This document shows, piece by piece, positions 39,920 to 54,504 of a stretch of 64,000 nucleotides of DNA. The notes beneath the pieces were generated by a model. It did not search any database. It saw only the letters and a program-made list of their open reading frames with translations, and was not told where the DNA came from. Where the stretch lies: contig NC_090796.1 in the NCBI RefSeq assembly GCF_040054535.1, positions 9,009,001 through 9,073,000 of the forward strand, given 5' to 3'. The DNA is from Antennarius striatus. Lineage: Eukaryota > Chordata > Actinopteri > Lophiiformes > Antennariidae. Every line of letters begins with the position of its first letter. Positions within the stretch are counted from its first letter, which is position 1. The translations under genes and the position numbers were made by a program.

Positions 39920-42200
39920 ACAATTAAATTGTATAGGATTGTATTTAGTTCTTAAATTTGAATATTCACAATATTTTTGATTTAATGACAGCTGGGCAAA
40001 CTCCATCTACTCATGGAGATCATGTGATATGATCAAAGGCTCTGCTGTAGAATAGTATGTTAAAGGGCCTTGTGGTGGGATCGGTTTCAAAGGTTCCAAA
40101 ATAAGCTTTGAACTTCAGAACAGTAATACCGATACTCCAATAAATAATGAAAGTCTGTGTTTTAACACAAAGACACACTGTACCTTGAAGCGGTGTCTGC
40201 AGTTCAGGTGAACCTCTTATGCCATGAGCTCAAGGGTTTTTCTGTAACACGTAAACCAGCCAAAATCACAGCAGCAACCGGAGGGTTGTGCTGCAGCACC
40301 TCACTGTATTAATGATCCAGCCCTGACCTGCATTCTCTTGTTTGGCATCACTCACTTGCAGCCAGAAGAAGTGTTGGGGTGTCTGTTTTGAACAAAGTGT
40401 GCAGAGCGGGTCATTTCTCTTATTTTGCTGATGAATGATGCAAATGCAGACAAGCCAGAAGAGGAAACAGAGGAGGATACAAACTCTGAAGACGTCAGAG
40501 ATGCATGGGGAGGAGTTGAGATGTCACAGGGGTGCTCCCAAGAGTATCTGCACCCAATCTCAGAAGCCTCTGATTAAAGAATGATTTATAGGGGCTGGTC
40601 AGAGAGGCCAGCTCAGCAATCCGTCGAGCAAATAAGATTTTTCCTCAGGAAGAAGGCAGGTAAATCAAACTTTGTGTATGGGAGACCTACAAAGCTTAAT
40701 GATAGGATTCAAGAATTAAATATTATATTTACCTCTGAGTATGCAGCTTTAAAAATAAAATTTGCCAAAAATACTTTTATCCCTATTTAATTTATAGAAT
40801 GTACATATATAAAATATACATTATTTTAAATTTCAGAATAAAGTTTTATTCTTTTTAGACTAACACACTATGACAGGAGAACAGCCTGGGGAAAACATTT
40901 CAGTGTCATTTTCACAGAAAAAAGAAGCTTTATTATTGGAAACACCATATGGAGGATTTTTTTTAAAATTCCAGCAATAAATGCCAAGAAAACGACAAAG
41001 CAGTCAGAGACTGCAACATCCCGCGACACCCCTGAATTCAAAATTTTACCCTTACCTACACATTTTTGTGCCTCTGGCTTTCTGAAAATGTTTTTGTTTT
41101 GTTTTGTGATTATATGTCATCATGTTTCAGAGATGCATATCTAAAAAGGTATAAAAGTGAGTATTTGACCTCGACTTAGTTTTTCAAGGACAACGTTGTG
41201 ATCTAATTTTCATCCCCTTGCCTCCCTTAATATAATACATTTTGTTTAATTTTTCTATCTTATCCTGTTCCTGAGATACGTGCAAAAAATGTACCGAAGT
41301 TGAAATTTGACCTTGACCTAGTTTTCTCAAGGTCAAAGTCATCCTCTCATTTCCATCCCCTTTACTGCCAGAGTAATGTGCTTTTCTTCCATCTTTCTAT
41401 CTGCATGGTTGTGAAGGTATTTGGTGGATGGACGGCCGGACAGCCGGACCAACACACAAACACTGACACGGATGTAAAAGCTAACATGACCAAACTAAAT
41501 ATTTGAACTATGTTCCTGTGAAAGCAAAACATGTTTTGCTTGATGTTGTTGGTCCTTTTTGAAAACCAATCAGTAAATTCTGGACACTGACCAGCAGCAT
41601 TGCTCATTTGTCAGGGTTAGGTCTTCTCCCGACTCTGTTAAGACAAAGATGATCCAGATAAATGTACATCTGATAGATGAAGAATCATTCCCACAGATAC
41701 AGCTTACACGCCCCTGTTAAACAGCATGCACAGCTTTTTCTAGTTACAAATATATAATCACTGGGATATACAGGTGTATGTATGTCTATAATTTCAGTAT
41801 TATTATGAATGTGGATAGAGAGAGGCTACTCAAAGGGATGATTTATTCCTAACCTCAGGCAATTCAATGGTCTGCGAAAGCCATGGCTATAGTGACGCAC
41901 TAAGTAGAATAAACCCTGACTTTGTGTCAATCACAGGGGTATAGGGCAGTAGACAATGACTGTTATTTTCTTGTCTACTCTAAAACCTTACACACTATTT
42001 TCAAGTTGTTCCTTCTCAGAATTCTCCAAAAGCTGGTATTCTATTAATATTTCAACTAGAAAAAGCACATTAAAATAAACATTTCGTTGTGTTAATCCTC
42101 AAGATGTTGATTAGAATAACGCTAACTTCATGTCATCAGCGCTGTGCTGCTCAATAACGTTACAATACTGACACCCATCGGTCAGATGGAGGTAACGCAC
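39920..42200. other. Intergenic region upstream of the small gene
   Basis: AT-rich sequence, no coding gene seen. The block 41130-41480 looks repetitive (listed separately). Confidence 0.55.
41130..41480. repeat. Two diverged tandem units with AAGGTCA inverted repeats
   Basis: TTTGACCTTGA (41306-41316) and TCAAGGTCAAA (41327-41337) form an 11-bp inverted repeat. A diverged copy of the same arrangement (TTTGACCTCGA...TCAAGGACAA) sits about 140 bp upstream, and the intervening TTTCATCCCCTT/TTTCCATCCCCTT blocks also repeat. It is probably an interspersed-repeat fragment with internal repeats. Confidence 0.6.
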
Positions 42201-42225
42201 CCTCAGTGTGTCGTTTCAATTCAAA

Positions 42226-42247
42226 GAAAGTGAAAGTGAAAGTAAAA
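42226..42247 (+). promoter_or_regulatory. Triple GAAAGT array: interferon-stimulated response element
   Basis: GAAAGTGAAAGTGAAAGTAA matches the IRF/ISGF3 consensus GAAANNGAAANN and extends it to three phased GAAA cores. A reverse-orientation partial site (GAATTGAAAC on the minus strand) lies just upstream at 42213-42222. It is 64 bp upstream of the donor of a probable first exon (ending 42311, GTGAGT), the right place for a core-promoter element. Inducibility by interferon is inferred. Confidence 0.8.
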
Positions 42248-42249
42248 TC

Positions 42250-42311
42250 GCTCCGATCCTGGACATTCGTTACGGAAAAACAGCTACACGAAAACTAAAC
42301 GACTATTAAAG
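42250..42311 (+). other. Non-coding first exon of the small gene (approximate)
   Basis: The sequence after the ISRE contains no ATG and ends AAAG|GTGAGT, a strong donor. The matching acceptor TTTTCAG lies at 43173, five bases before the start codon. Its 5' end is estimated. Confidence 0.55.
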
Positions 42312-43178
42312 GTGAGTTAAGTATATAAATATATATAATTCAAATTTAAGCTTCTTGTGAAAATCAGGAAAAACTCTAACAATAATCATGTGTTGCTTTT
42401 CACTTCAAGGGAAATATTCAATTCGCTAAGTCTAAAATATAAAGGCGTCATAATACAACCTACATGTAGGCCTACATAATGCTGTTGTATATGACAATAT
42501 TAGTCTGACTATGTAAGCAGCATTTACTGTCATATAGCCGAGGTTAACTGGGATTGTAACTAATATCTCTGCAGTATTTCTGTCTTTATATGTGGTGTAG
42601 CATAAGATGAGTTTTCCGTCTGTGGGGATTGTTTTTTATGTGTCAAGTTATACCATTGTCTGTTTTACGTTCTTTCAGAACCTAGTTTGGTCAGTGTGGA
42701 TTATTGGATAAGTTGTTGATGATGTGGAAAATATAAATTAATCTCTGTGTCTAAAGTTTACCTCCTTAATTCAACAAAGGCGTTGCTGTATTTGTAAAAA
42801 TGTTCCCTTCGAGAAATTAAAGTTCTGTACTTATCTATAAACTAAGGCACACCCCTTTGTTAAATAGAAAACGATAAATAAAGATAATTTCACATAAAAC
42901 AAGTAAGTCAGAGATAATTAAACCTCAAATAATGTCTGTTGAACATTCAATGATAGTTTTTTTTTTTAAAAATTGAGAATATGGAAAACTGTGTAAAATG
43001 GCCTGTCAGCAGTACAGACATGAAATCTATGAAAACTCACTCTGGGTCTCTTCAATGGAACGTGTCAGACGTGATGAAAAAAATCAAATCATGTATAGTA
43101 TGTTCTTTGACCTGTTGAGAATTTCCCCAAAGTCAAAATAATGGTTAAATGAACCAAATTTGTGTGTTTTCAGGAAAA

Positions 43179-44198
43179 ATGAAAATTTTCACCTGTGTAG
43201 CCGGAAACACTTTGAACTCTCACAACGACATTATCACAAAGCTCATCAAAAAAGGTGCAGAAGTGGTGCACTCACCTGAACTAAGTGAAGCGATCATCGT
43301 CTTCTGTCCCATTGCCAGTCGGTTTGAGAGCGACATCGTTGCAGCATTATCCGCCGTTGAAGGTTGACACGCAGACACCTAACTGCAGGTAAACATACTG
43401 CTTTGTATTTTAGATACAAATTTTAACATGCTTTTCCTGTTTTTATTAAAAGATTCCGATCATCAGAAGGTCATCATGGTGGCAATGCATCACACTTTTA
43501 AGAAAAACTATGCTGTGCCAAACCACAGAGAACAGATCGGACTCAGGCTGCTTGTGGACTGTCTGTTTCATACCAAAGGACTTCTGTCATGCTCCCAGAA
43601 TGACAGGGCGATCAAGATGATCTGCAAAGAGGTAACCACATCCTTTTTATTGCTTGAAATCAACTATTTTCCAACTATTATATTTTTGATTAAAATTGTT
43701 TGAAAGTTTTGAAGTCACGATATATGGGGATTTTAAATTGTATTGTTTTATTGTCTACAATGGAAACAGATGGTAAAAAGAACATGTGTTATTTAATACC
43801 AGTTGTGTAAAAGCATGCGGACCTGCTTTTTTACCACTTAATGCTGCATGTAGTCATGGATCCTGTCCAATCTGTTATTTATCTGTTTATTTTAATAAAA
43901 GTGATAAATTGGTCATTTGAAATTGTGGGTTATAGGTATGCTTTAGGTTTATTTTCACTGGAGCGATGGAACTTTAGATCATCAAATTTAATCAGTTCAA
44001 TTTGAAAAGTACTTGAATATTGGATAAATTGAAACACATTTTCTGTTAACTTCTTTTTAGGAATCATCATCTAGATGTCTTTTCTGTGTTGTCTGAACAG
44101 TAGTAGTATGATTTAGAACTTTCTTTTCTCTTTCACAGTTGGATCTAAAAATGTTTTCATTTCCAACTTTTAAAAACTCAAAAAGATTGGAAAGATGA
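43179..44198 (+). CDS. Uncharacterised 140-residue protein, candidate interferon-stimulated gene
   Basis: I do not recognise a named family. Coding exons 43179-43362, 43453-43631 and 44139-44198 join in frame to 423 nt, 140 residues. The sequence alternates strands and helices: MKIFTCVAGN, a helix to about 25, AEVVHSP, AIIVFCPIASR, a helix with ESDIVAAL, KVIMVAMHHTF, then a second half with LRLLVDCLFHTKGLLSC. This looks like a small Rossmann-like alpha/beta domain. There is no signal peptide or membrane segment, so it is probably cytosolic. The second coding donor is weak (G|GTTGAC); reading through it would stop at codon 63. A poly(A) signal AATAAA lies at 44713. The ISRE upstream suggests interferon control. 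Real-gene evidence is the conserved-looking coding half in each exon and consistent phases; the short last exon is the least certain. Confidence 0.75.
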
Positions 44199-44369
44199 AG
44201 GGAGTAAGAAAACAAGATTTGATTCCTCTGATTCTTTTGTTGGACTGAAGAGAATGAAGAGGAGCATTCAAGAGAACTATTTAATTATTTAACTGCACTG
44301 TGGTTGGTGGTGATGCTTGACTACAGTGTGATCGTTTATACTGTATACAAGAAATCATTTTTTAGATGA

Positions 44370-44597
44370 TCATTCTAGATTCTGTCTGACAACCTTCCCA
44401 TTGAGCGTTAGTGGAATGTGGTCCACACTGTCTACATCTAAAGGAACATTTGTGAGATATGAAATGATAACGCTACAGCTGTGTTGATTGACATAGCATT
44501 TTGTCACACTAATAATTATACCAGGGGTTCTGAAATCTTTTTCATGTTTTTCACAGTTATGAACATAAAACTCTGTATCCTGCCTTTTCATTACCAT
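44370..44597 (-). pseudogene. Possible remnant of an adenylate-forming enzyme C-terminus
   Basis: A minus-strand reading frame ends VDHIPLTLNGKVVRQNLE, strikingly like the A10 core (IPLTxNGKVDR) that carries the catalytic Lys at the C-terminus of acyl-CoA synthetases and NRPS-like adenylation domains. The Asp of NGKVDR is Val here, the preceding A9 segment is missing and no other exon is seen nearby, so this would be a relic. It may also be chance. Confidence 0.3.
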
Positions 44598-45284
44598 GAT
44601 GTTCAGATATTTTCAGAACTTCGCTGACTGCATTCATTCAGCAAAGTTTGTTGACTTCAAACCAATAAACTCACTACACTATAATAAGTGAACACCTGCT
44701 TTCAAAACCTAAAATAAAATAATTCTGCGACATGCGTTCTCTGACTTCTGTAAACTCAGTCGTTTCCTTTACAGCGACAGCTTCTGACTGAAGAGCCAGG
44801 CGTTCTGTTGTCACCTTATTGTGTGCAATAGGTCCCGTGAAACCAGGAGAACAGCTACATTGATCGTGATGTCATTCATCAGACTCTTCCTCTTCTGGTC
44901 ACTGCAATATTCTGGTTTGGGAGCTATTTACTGTATGTGCACCAATGTCCTGTACATTTGTGGCAGACGAGAAGAAAGAGTCCCTATTGGTGCAAAATAA
45001 ATTATTTTACGAGGAAAGCCTAAACAAGACCAGGAATGATGAATGGTTGCTAATTACAGGCACTAGTATGCCAACAAATCCACAGTGACATTGTTTCCTT
45101 TGCTCTCATTTGACTGACGACACCTGAATGAAGGTGTGTGTGCTTTACTGTGTGTGCTCATCCTGCAGAAGCTTCATGTCACTGTCGGATGCTGATTCCT
45201 CAAGGATATTTTTTGAAACCTGATCTGTGTGATCGTCTGACTCTTTGTCTGCTGACTAAATTTGAACACTAAATTTATAAAATT

Positions 45285-45508
45285 AAATGTCCTCTGGCTG
45301 GCTTGGTGGCACAGTGGGTAGCGATGTCGCTTTACAGTTAGAAGGTTTAGAGGTTTGAATCTTTTCTATGTGGAGTTTGTATGTTCTCCGGTTTTCTCCA
45401 GGTTCTCTGGTTTCCTCCCACTTCCAAAAAACATGCAGCTTAGGCTCCAGCAATCCCTGTGACACAGAAGAAGCAGTCAAGAAAATGAATGAATTAATGA
45501 ATGAAAAA
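45285..45508 (+). mobile_element. tRNA-headed teleost SINE
   Basis: Head GGTGGCACAGTGGGTAGCG (A box), body with GTGGAGTTTGTATGTTCTCC and GGTTTCCTCCCA, and a GAATGAATGAAT tail: the same family as 39581-39910, opposite orientation. The middle is deleted between the CCAAAAAACATGCAG block and the tail. Confidence 0.8.
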
Positions 45509-46940
45509 ATTTACTCTTTCCTGTATTAGGCTAGATGTAATCATATTGTTTTCCATTTTGTGTCTTTGGCACAATTGTTAACGTTTACATGATACTAAGC
45601 TGTATGATAACCATCCCTTCTGTGCACTGGTCACAAACGGCAGACGATTTTAATATTTTAACATTAAATCATTATTATATCATCATTATTCTCTCTCTAA
45701 CTAGGAGATACATTCTTGTTACATAATTATTCATTATAATTATTTAAGTACCGTCTTTCACAGAAGTAGAAAACCATTGTCTTTAGAAAAGGTGGATGTC
45801 ATGTTACTCGTGTGTTTATGATTTATCAATTGTAAAGGTCATGTTGACGATTCAGGACATCAGATCAGGATGTGGGACAAGGAAGTTTATGTAATGGAAA
45901 AGATGTGCACACATATAAAACAGCCAAGTCCACAATTAGCCAGAGCTTTGCCTGGGCCCCTCATGGTGGATGAGAAGCATTGGACCTGGAAGATGACCAG
46001 ATGATCTAAAAAGTGGGGTTTACTTTGGAGATTCTGTTGTGGATTCAACAAGAATGTGGGTTTCTTGAACTGTTCCTGCCACAGGAAGGATGAACGTCTT
46101 TGGATGTTCTTGGGACCGCGGACAGGGTTGCTTTACTTTTTTGAGAATTTAAGTCAGGGTGGGATAGGATCAATCAGTCTGATCAGTTGATTTATTCTCT
46201 TCTAATGTAGTTATATTGAACATAGATCCCTCATTGGAATCATTTTTATTTTGTTGGTTGATTTCAGTGTTGAATTTGTTGGTGCACTTAAAAGCTTCTG
46301 AATTACTCCTGCTAAATAAATAAATAAACACACAAATAAATATTATTACAATACTTGCAACTGAAAGTATACTACTGAGCATTCATCAGTTGTTTTGTCA
46401 AGGTTAATAAACTGTTAGGTGACTGTGTGCCCATTGGGTATATCCAATTCTGAAAGATGACTCCAGCCAGGTGAATGAACAGATCCTCGAGGGAATTTGT
46501 GATTATAAACAATACTTCTGTGTTAATAATCCTACATTACAAATGTAATCCCCATATTTCATATGCAGCCTGACATTTTTGTATCTTAATCCAAAGGGGA
46601 ACTTCTAACCTTCACGAGTACCCTAAAGTTTCCAGTGCACTTATCAGTGGATTCATTTACATGTAACATGAAGGACGCTGGACTTGATTTTAATAGTGTG
46701 TTTTTGCTTCTTTTTTGTGAGTGTAAAATATGTTATAAAGAAAAATCTGAGCATGAACAGTTTAGCTAAACATGTTGTACTGTCTGGGGCAGATCGGTCA
46801 GCTCACATGAAGTGGGCTGTAGGACTTTGGAAATTACACCCACGGGTGTTCCAGCTTTTTCCTTCTATCCTAACCTATGTAACATAGATGAATTAGTGAC
46901 TCACAAATGCACCTGAATAGTTATTTGTTCATTAAGGATC

Positions 46941-47012
46941 AGCCCTGTGATTAACAGGCTACCTACCTAGGGTGTATCCCACTTCTCACCCAATGCCAGC
47001 TGGGATGTCGCG
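46941..47012 (+). mobile_element. SINE-type fragment
   Basis: TTAACAGGCTACC...AGGGTGTATCCCACTTCTC...CAATGCCAGCTGGGAT corresponds to the 3' half of the family at 39581 and 45285. Confidence 0.55.
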
Positions 47013-47358
47013 TTTAAACCCTGTTTGATTCAAGTTCATAGTGGACAGAGGGATGTTTTTAATTTAGAAGATCACATTTCTGCCTGCAGTACACTTCCTT
47101 TCTCACTAGATGACAGTCAAACACCACGTTTTATCCATCTTGAAGGACGGAGGTTGTTTGGTTCCAAATGAACAGAGGACTAATACTGGAGTTCATGGCT
47201 GACACACGTCAAGTTACAGCATTCAGAACCTTGGCTTTGAAAAAACTTTGTCAGTAATAAAATGGGAAAATGTATATGTACGTTTAGAAAAAAGATTTTA
47301 AAGAAATGCATTTCACAGTAAAAAATAAAGACAAAAACAGCCTTTGATATGACAAATT

Positions 47359-47367
<9 letters not shown>

Positions 47368-47429
<62 letters not shown>
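47368..47429. repeat. (TA)n microsatellite
   Basis: About 31 uninterrupted TA units flanked by CA-rich sequence; capable of cruciform formation. Confidence 0.98.
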
Positions 47430-47434
<5 letters not shown>

Positions 47435-48544
47435 ACACACACGTGTATTATACGCACAGACACACATGCACACACACACGGGTGTGTGATTGTGTGTGTC
47501 AAGTATAAATCTGGGATTCTGTAAAAAATAACTTTTATAATCCCTTTGTGGCCAAAAATAATAACATTCTTGAACACATACTGGCTCAAACATTAGAATA
47601 CATCCCATTTGCATCAGTGCACATGCTGCAGGCCCACATCTGCATATGAACGAAGATACACACCAACATGCAAACAAACAGATACACAAATGCCCTCACA
47701 CAAACACACCATGGACAAACCAAAAGTGAGTTCTCACAGGCAGGAAATGATGTCAGTTCTTGTCTCCAAGGAGATGGAGGCAGTTGCTAAGATACTGTGA
47801 CACTAGGATTTCTCTCTCTATTTTCTCTGTCTCTCTAAGACATGCAATCACATGCACGCACACACACACCAAAGAGGTATGTCACCATGAATAACTTGCA
47901 GCTCTTCCTTGTGTCTCTCTTATTTTGTCGCACAGATGGCAATGATGAAAATTCAAACTACTTTGTTATATTTCTAAAAATATACAACAAAAATATCACT
48001 TTGCTGACAATCCCTATTGGATGCCCGGGGCCATCAGAGAGATCACTAAAGCTCCTCACCCAGAATCAGACATCAACACTACTGCTACAAGAATTACCCA
48101 TATTCTTAATCTTTGCTTTGAACTGCACGCAATCACTCCACCATCCACTTCCAGAGCAGTGAGGCCTGTGGCTAGTGCTCTGAAATGATGGAAGTGATGG
48201 ATATGTATCAGAACTCCTCCAAATCCTCCTCTCTGTGTGAGCTGCACTTCTATAGTGCTATCAGCATGCCACATATGTCTTGGCACGAGCATGTTGCTGC
48301 CAAATCCTCATTGCCATTCCCTTCTCCTCCCCTGTGGCTCCTAACACAGCATTAAGAGTTTATGGGGTTTTGGGCTGTATTGGAAATGCCATGCTCTCGT
48401 CCTCTGGATAGCAGGATTAACTCCCTCTGCTGTATTTCTACTCCAGGAGCATTCCTGTACTGATGACACAAGCAATACAGCAATGAGTGTTTGTTCGTTT
48501 ACTGTGCACAAGTGCATGTCCCACTCCCTCCCTCCACTCCATTG

Positions 48545-48545
<1 letters not shown>

Positions 48546-48597
<52 letters not shown>
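48546..48597. repeat. (CA)n microsatellite
   Basis: About 26 CA units. Confidence 0.98.
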
Positions 48598-48869
48598 GCA
48601 CGCACACACACACCATACGTGCACACAGAAGGGGGATATCAGATTCAATGTGCAATGACACAGTGAGGACATAGAGTGGAAACAGGGTGGAGGAAGGAGA
48701 GCTGAGGCTCAGGGTGGGATTGGCACGGCTAGCCTGGAATCATTTTAAATAGCGCGGGGGTTGGAAGGCAAAAAGATGTACGCAGAGAGGAGACGATGAG
48801 AGTGGCAGCTGAAAGGCAGCCAGAGTCTGGCGAGAAACTAGATGTGGGCTAAGATTTCAGCGTGAGCGA

Positions 48870-49210
48870 TAGGGAATGAGGGAAGAGGGAGGAAGAAGGA
48901 AAGGAGGAATATCCTCTGCACCACTGTGTGACTGGAAATCTAATAGAGGGAGTGAGATAGAGGGAGAAAGAGAGGGAGAGGTAGATGGGTGGGAGAGAAT
49001 CAGGGAGCAAGGGGGAGAGGCAGAAGAGGGGGAGGGGAGAGCAAGAGAGAGGCAAAAGGCACAGAGACCTCATTGCTGTGCAGCTTTCAGCAAAAGCTAG
49101 TGGTCATGAACAATGCTCACTACGGCATACAGAGAGGAGGAGAAAACCAGAGGGAGGGGGTGAGGGACAGAAGGAAGGAGAGAGATGGAGAGGGGAGTAT
49201 ATATCTTGGG
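48870..49210 (+). repeat. Purine-rich (GGGAGA) tract
   Basis: About 340 bases dominated by G and A on the + strand, with degenerate GAGAGG/GGGAGA repeats and few pyrimidines. Low-complexity ORFs rich in Glu/Arg/Gly across it are artefacts. Confidence 0.75.
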
Positions 49211-50269
49211 GGTCTTTCTGAAGCATAACTGGCCTTTTCTGTCCTTTGACCTTTAGTGTGAGCTGAGACAGAGCAAAGATGCTTTGATATTTATTTTTCC
49301 CTAAAAACATTTGGCTGTGGAAGCAGCTGCTTCCCTTATTTCCCACTAGTTTTATCCAGAAGAAGTGCTCCCAACCTGCTGTGGTGTGCAGAAGGACAAT
49401 GGGAGCTGAAGCACTTGACACATGTGGACCAACACATGACAGAGATCAATACAGAAAGGCCACTTAGAGGGGGATGCTGGTGTCTTTACTGGCTTAAACC
49501 TTTATTGGCTATAACTTGCTGGTATTCTTTTCAATTTCCTAATCACCAATGAAGTGGCCATGGTAAACCTTGGAATCTGCTTACAAATCACTTGATGTGC
49601 ACATTTCCAGAGTTCATGATCCAAAACATCACAAACTTCACGAGGCTGCAGAGAATTTTGCTGTCCAAGCCTGGATGCTGATAGTAAATAACAGTGGTGG
49701 CTTCTTATATGTAGCTTTAAATCCACTACTGAGGAAGAGGAGGAAGGGGGTAAAAAATACCTACATGCAAAGCCTGCAGAAACAAGACCTCATTAGTTTT
49801 CTAGATTTAATCTTAGCTTGCCAGTAGTAAATGCATGTGCTAGCACTGGACATTTATTATAATATTAGCAGGCCGGCAAAACACTTCAAGTCTCAGTGGA
49901 CCAGAAAAGTTTCTTTATGCAGGCGTTTGGGTTTTCGTCAGTAAACAGGTGTCTATTAAATGGTGATTAAAGCTGAATAGATTTGAAAATTCACAGAATT
50001 ACCAGAAGCAGACTGACTCTTTATTTTATTCTCCTGCTCAATCAGTGCTGCTGAGTCACATTAATAGATAAGACTACTAATTATATAGAAGTGCCTTATC
50101 ATTAAATCACAAACTAAAAACAGTAACGACTCTGGGAATAATCAACAATGTGGTTTAAAGTGTTAAATCATCCAAAATGCGCACGTATGGTTTGACCCAT
50201 CATATATTGCATTGATACTGTTTTAGTGAGATTCAGGTTGTAATATACGGAATCTGCGTAAAGAGACGC

Positions 50270-50679
50270 TCATACTAGACGCAAAATGCTCTGCCCACCG
50301 GGCGCCGTCGCGTTTTGCTGCCTGCGTTCCTCTCCAAGGATGATAAGGCGCATGGATACGCTCGCCCCAGATCCTTTACCTTAACGTAATGATATTATAT
50401 CTTTTTTTTTTCCACCCCCTTAATCTAATCTCTGGTTTTCCATGTGTGCGTGGATTGTTCATCTTTCGCCTGCCATCGCTGTAGCCCCCCGCGTTGCGTT
50501 GGCGCTGCGGAATAGCCTTCAAGAACAAGAGCCAGCACACAGCTGTGGAAACAAGCGAATCAATTTAGAGGAAGAGAAAAGGAGACATAAAAACGAGGTT
50601 GGGAAAACTGACGATCGGAAGAAGGAACGAGGGGGAGAGAAAACGTCGACCTAACGCCGCAGCCATTGAAACATCCAAG
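50270..50679 (+). promoter_or_regulatory. lrrc4b promoter and non-coding 5' exon
   Basis: A local CpG-rich patch (50280-50660) in otherwise AT-rich DNA, ending ATCCAAG|GTATGT, a good donor at 50680. The next downstream acceptor (CTCCTACAG, ending 54184) leads into the 5' leader of lrrc4b. The 5' boundary is unknown. Confidence 0.5.
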
Positions 50680-54184
<3,505 letters not shown>

Positions 54185-54504
54185 TGAGAAGCATCTGCCT
54201 CTACAGAGGAAACATTTTCAAAAGCAATTCCTCCCACAAATTTGATTTTTTTTTTGATAATTTGGGAACAAAAATTACAGGGTTCCCTAAAATAATATGT
54301 TGAAAAGATAAAGATAGTTGATAGTTAAAGAAGCATGAGCAAAGTAAAAAAGGAACCTATTGATAAAAAATAATTTTCAGCATTGTTCTCTTAAAGTCAC
54401 TGCTCGAAAAAGAAATAAAGCATAACAGCGAACAATATGAATATTGAGATAAGCAGTTGAATTCCCTTTTTTAGAGGTGACTTATTAAAATCATAGGTAT
54501 AGGG
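54185..54504 (+). other. lrrc4b 5' UTR part of exon 2
   Basis: Lies between a polypyrimidine-rich acceptor (ending 54184) and the start codon at 54505. It contains several stop codons and upstream ATGs. Confidence 0.5.

Larger units (their letters stand above)
44720..50269. other. Intergenic region, small gene to lrrc4b
   Basis: No coding gene recognised. It holds a SINE at 45285, a fish-SINE fragment at 46941-47012, (TA)n, (CA)n and a purine-rich tract. Other ORFs are short and unbiased. Confidence 0.6.

Noticed and set aside
47842-48162. 106-codon ORF near 48 kb
   Set aside because: Begins in a CA-rich tract; no domain, no splice continuity, composition like intergenic DNA.
50442-50654. 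70-codon ORF upstream of lrrc4b
   Set aside because: Falls in the predicted non-coding 5' exon; Lys/Glu/Arg-rich low complexity without similarity. At most an upstream ORF.
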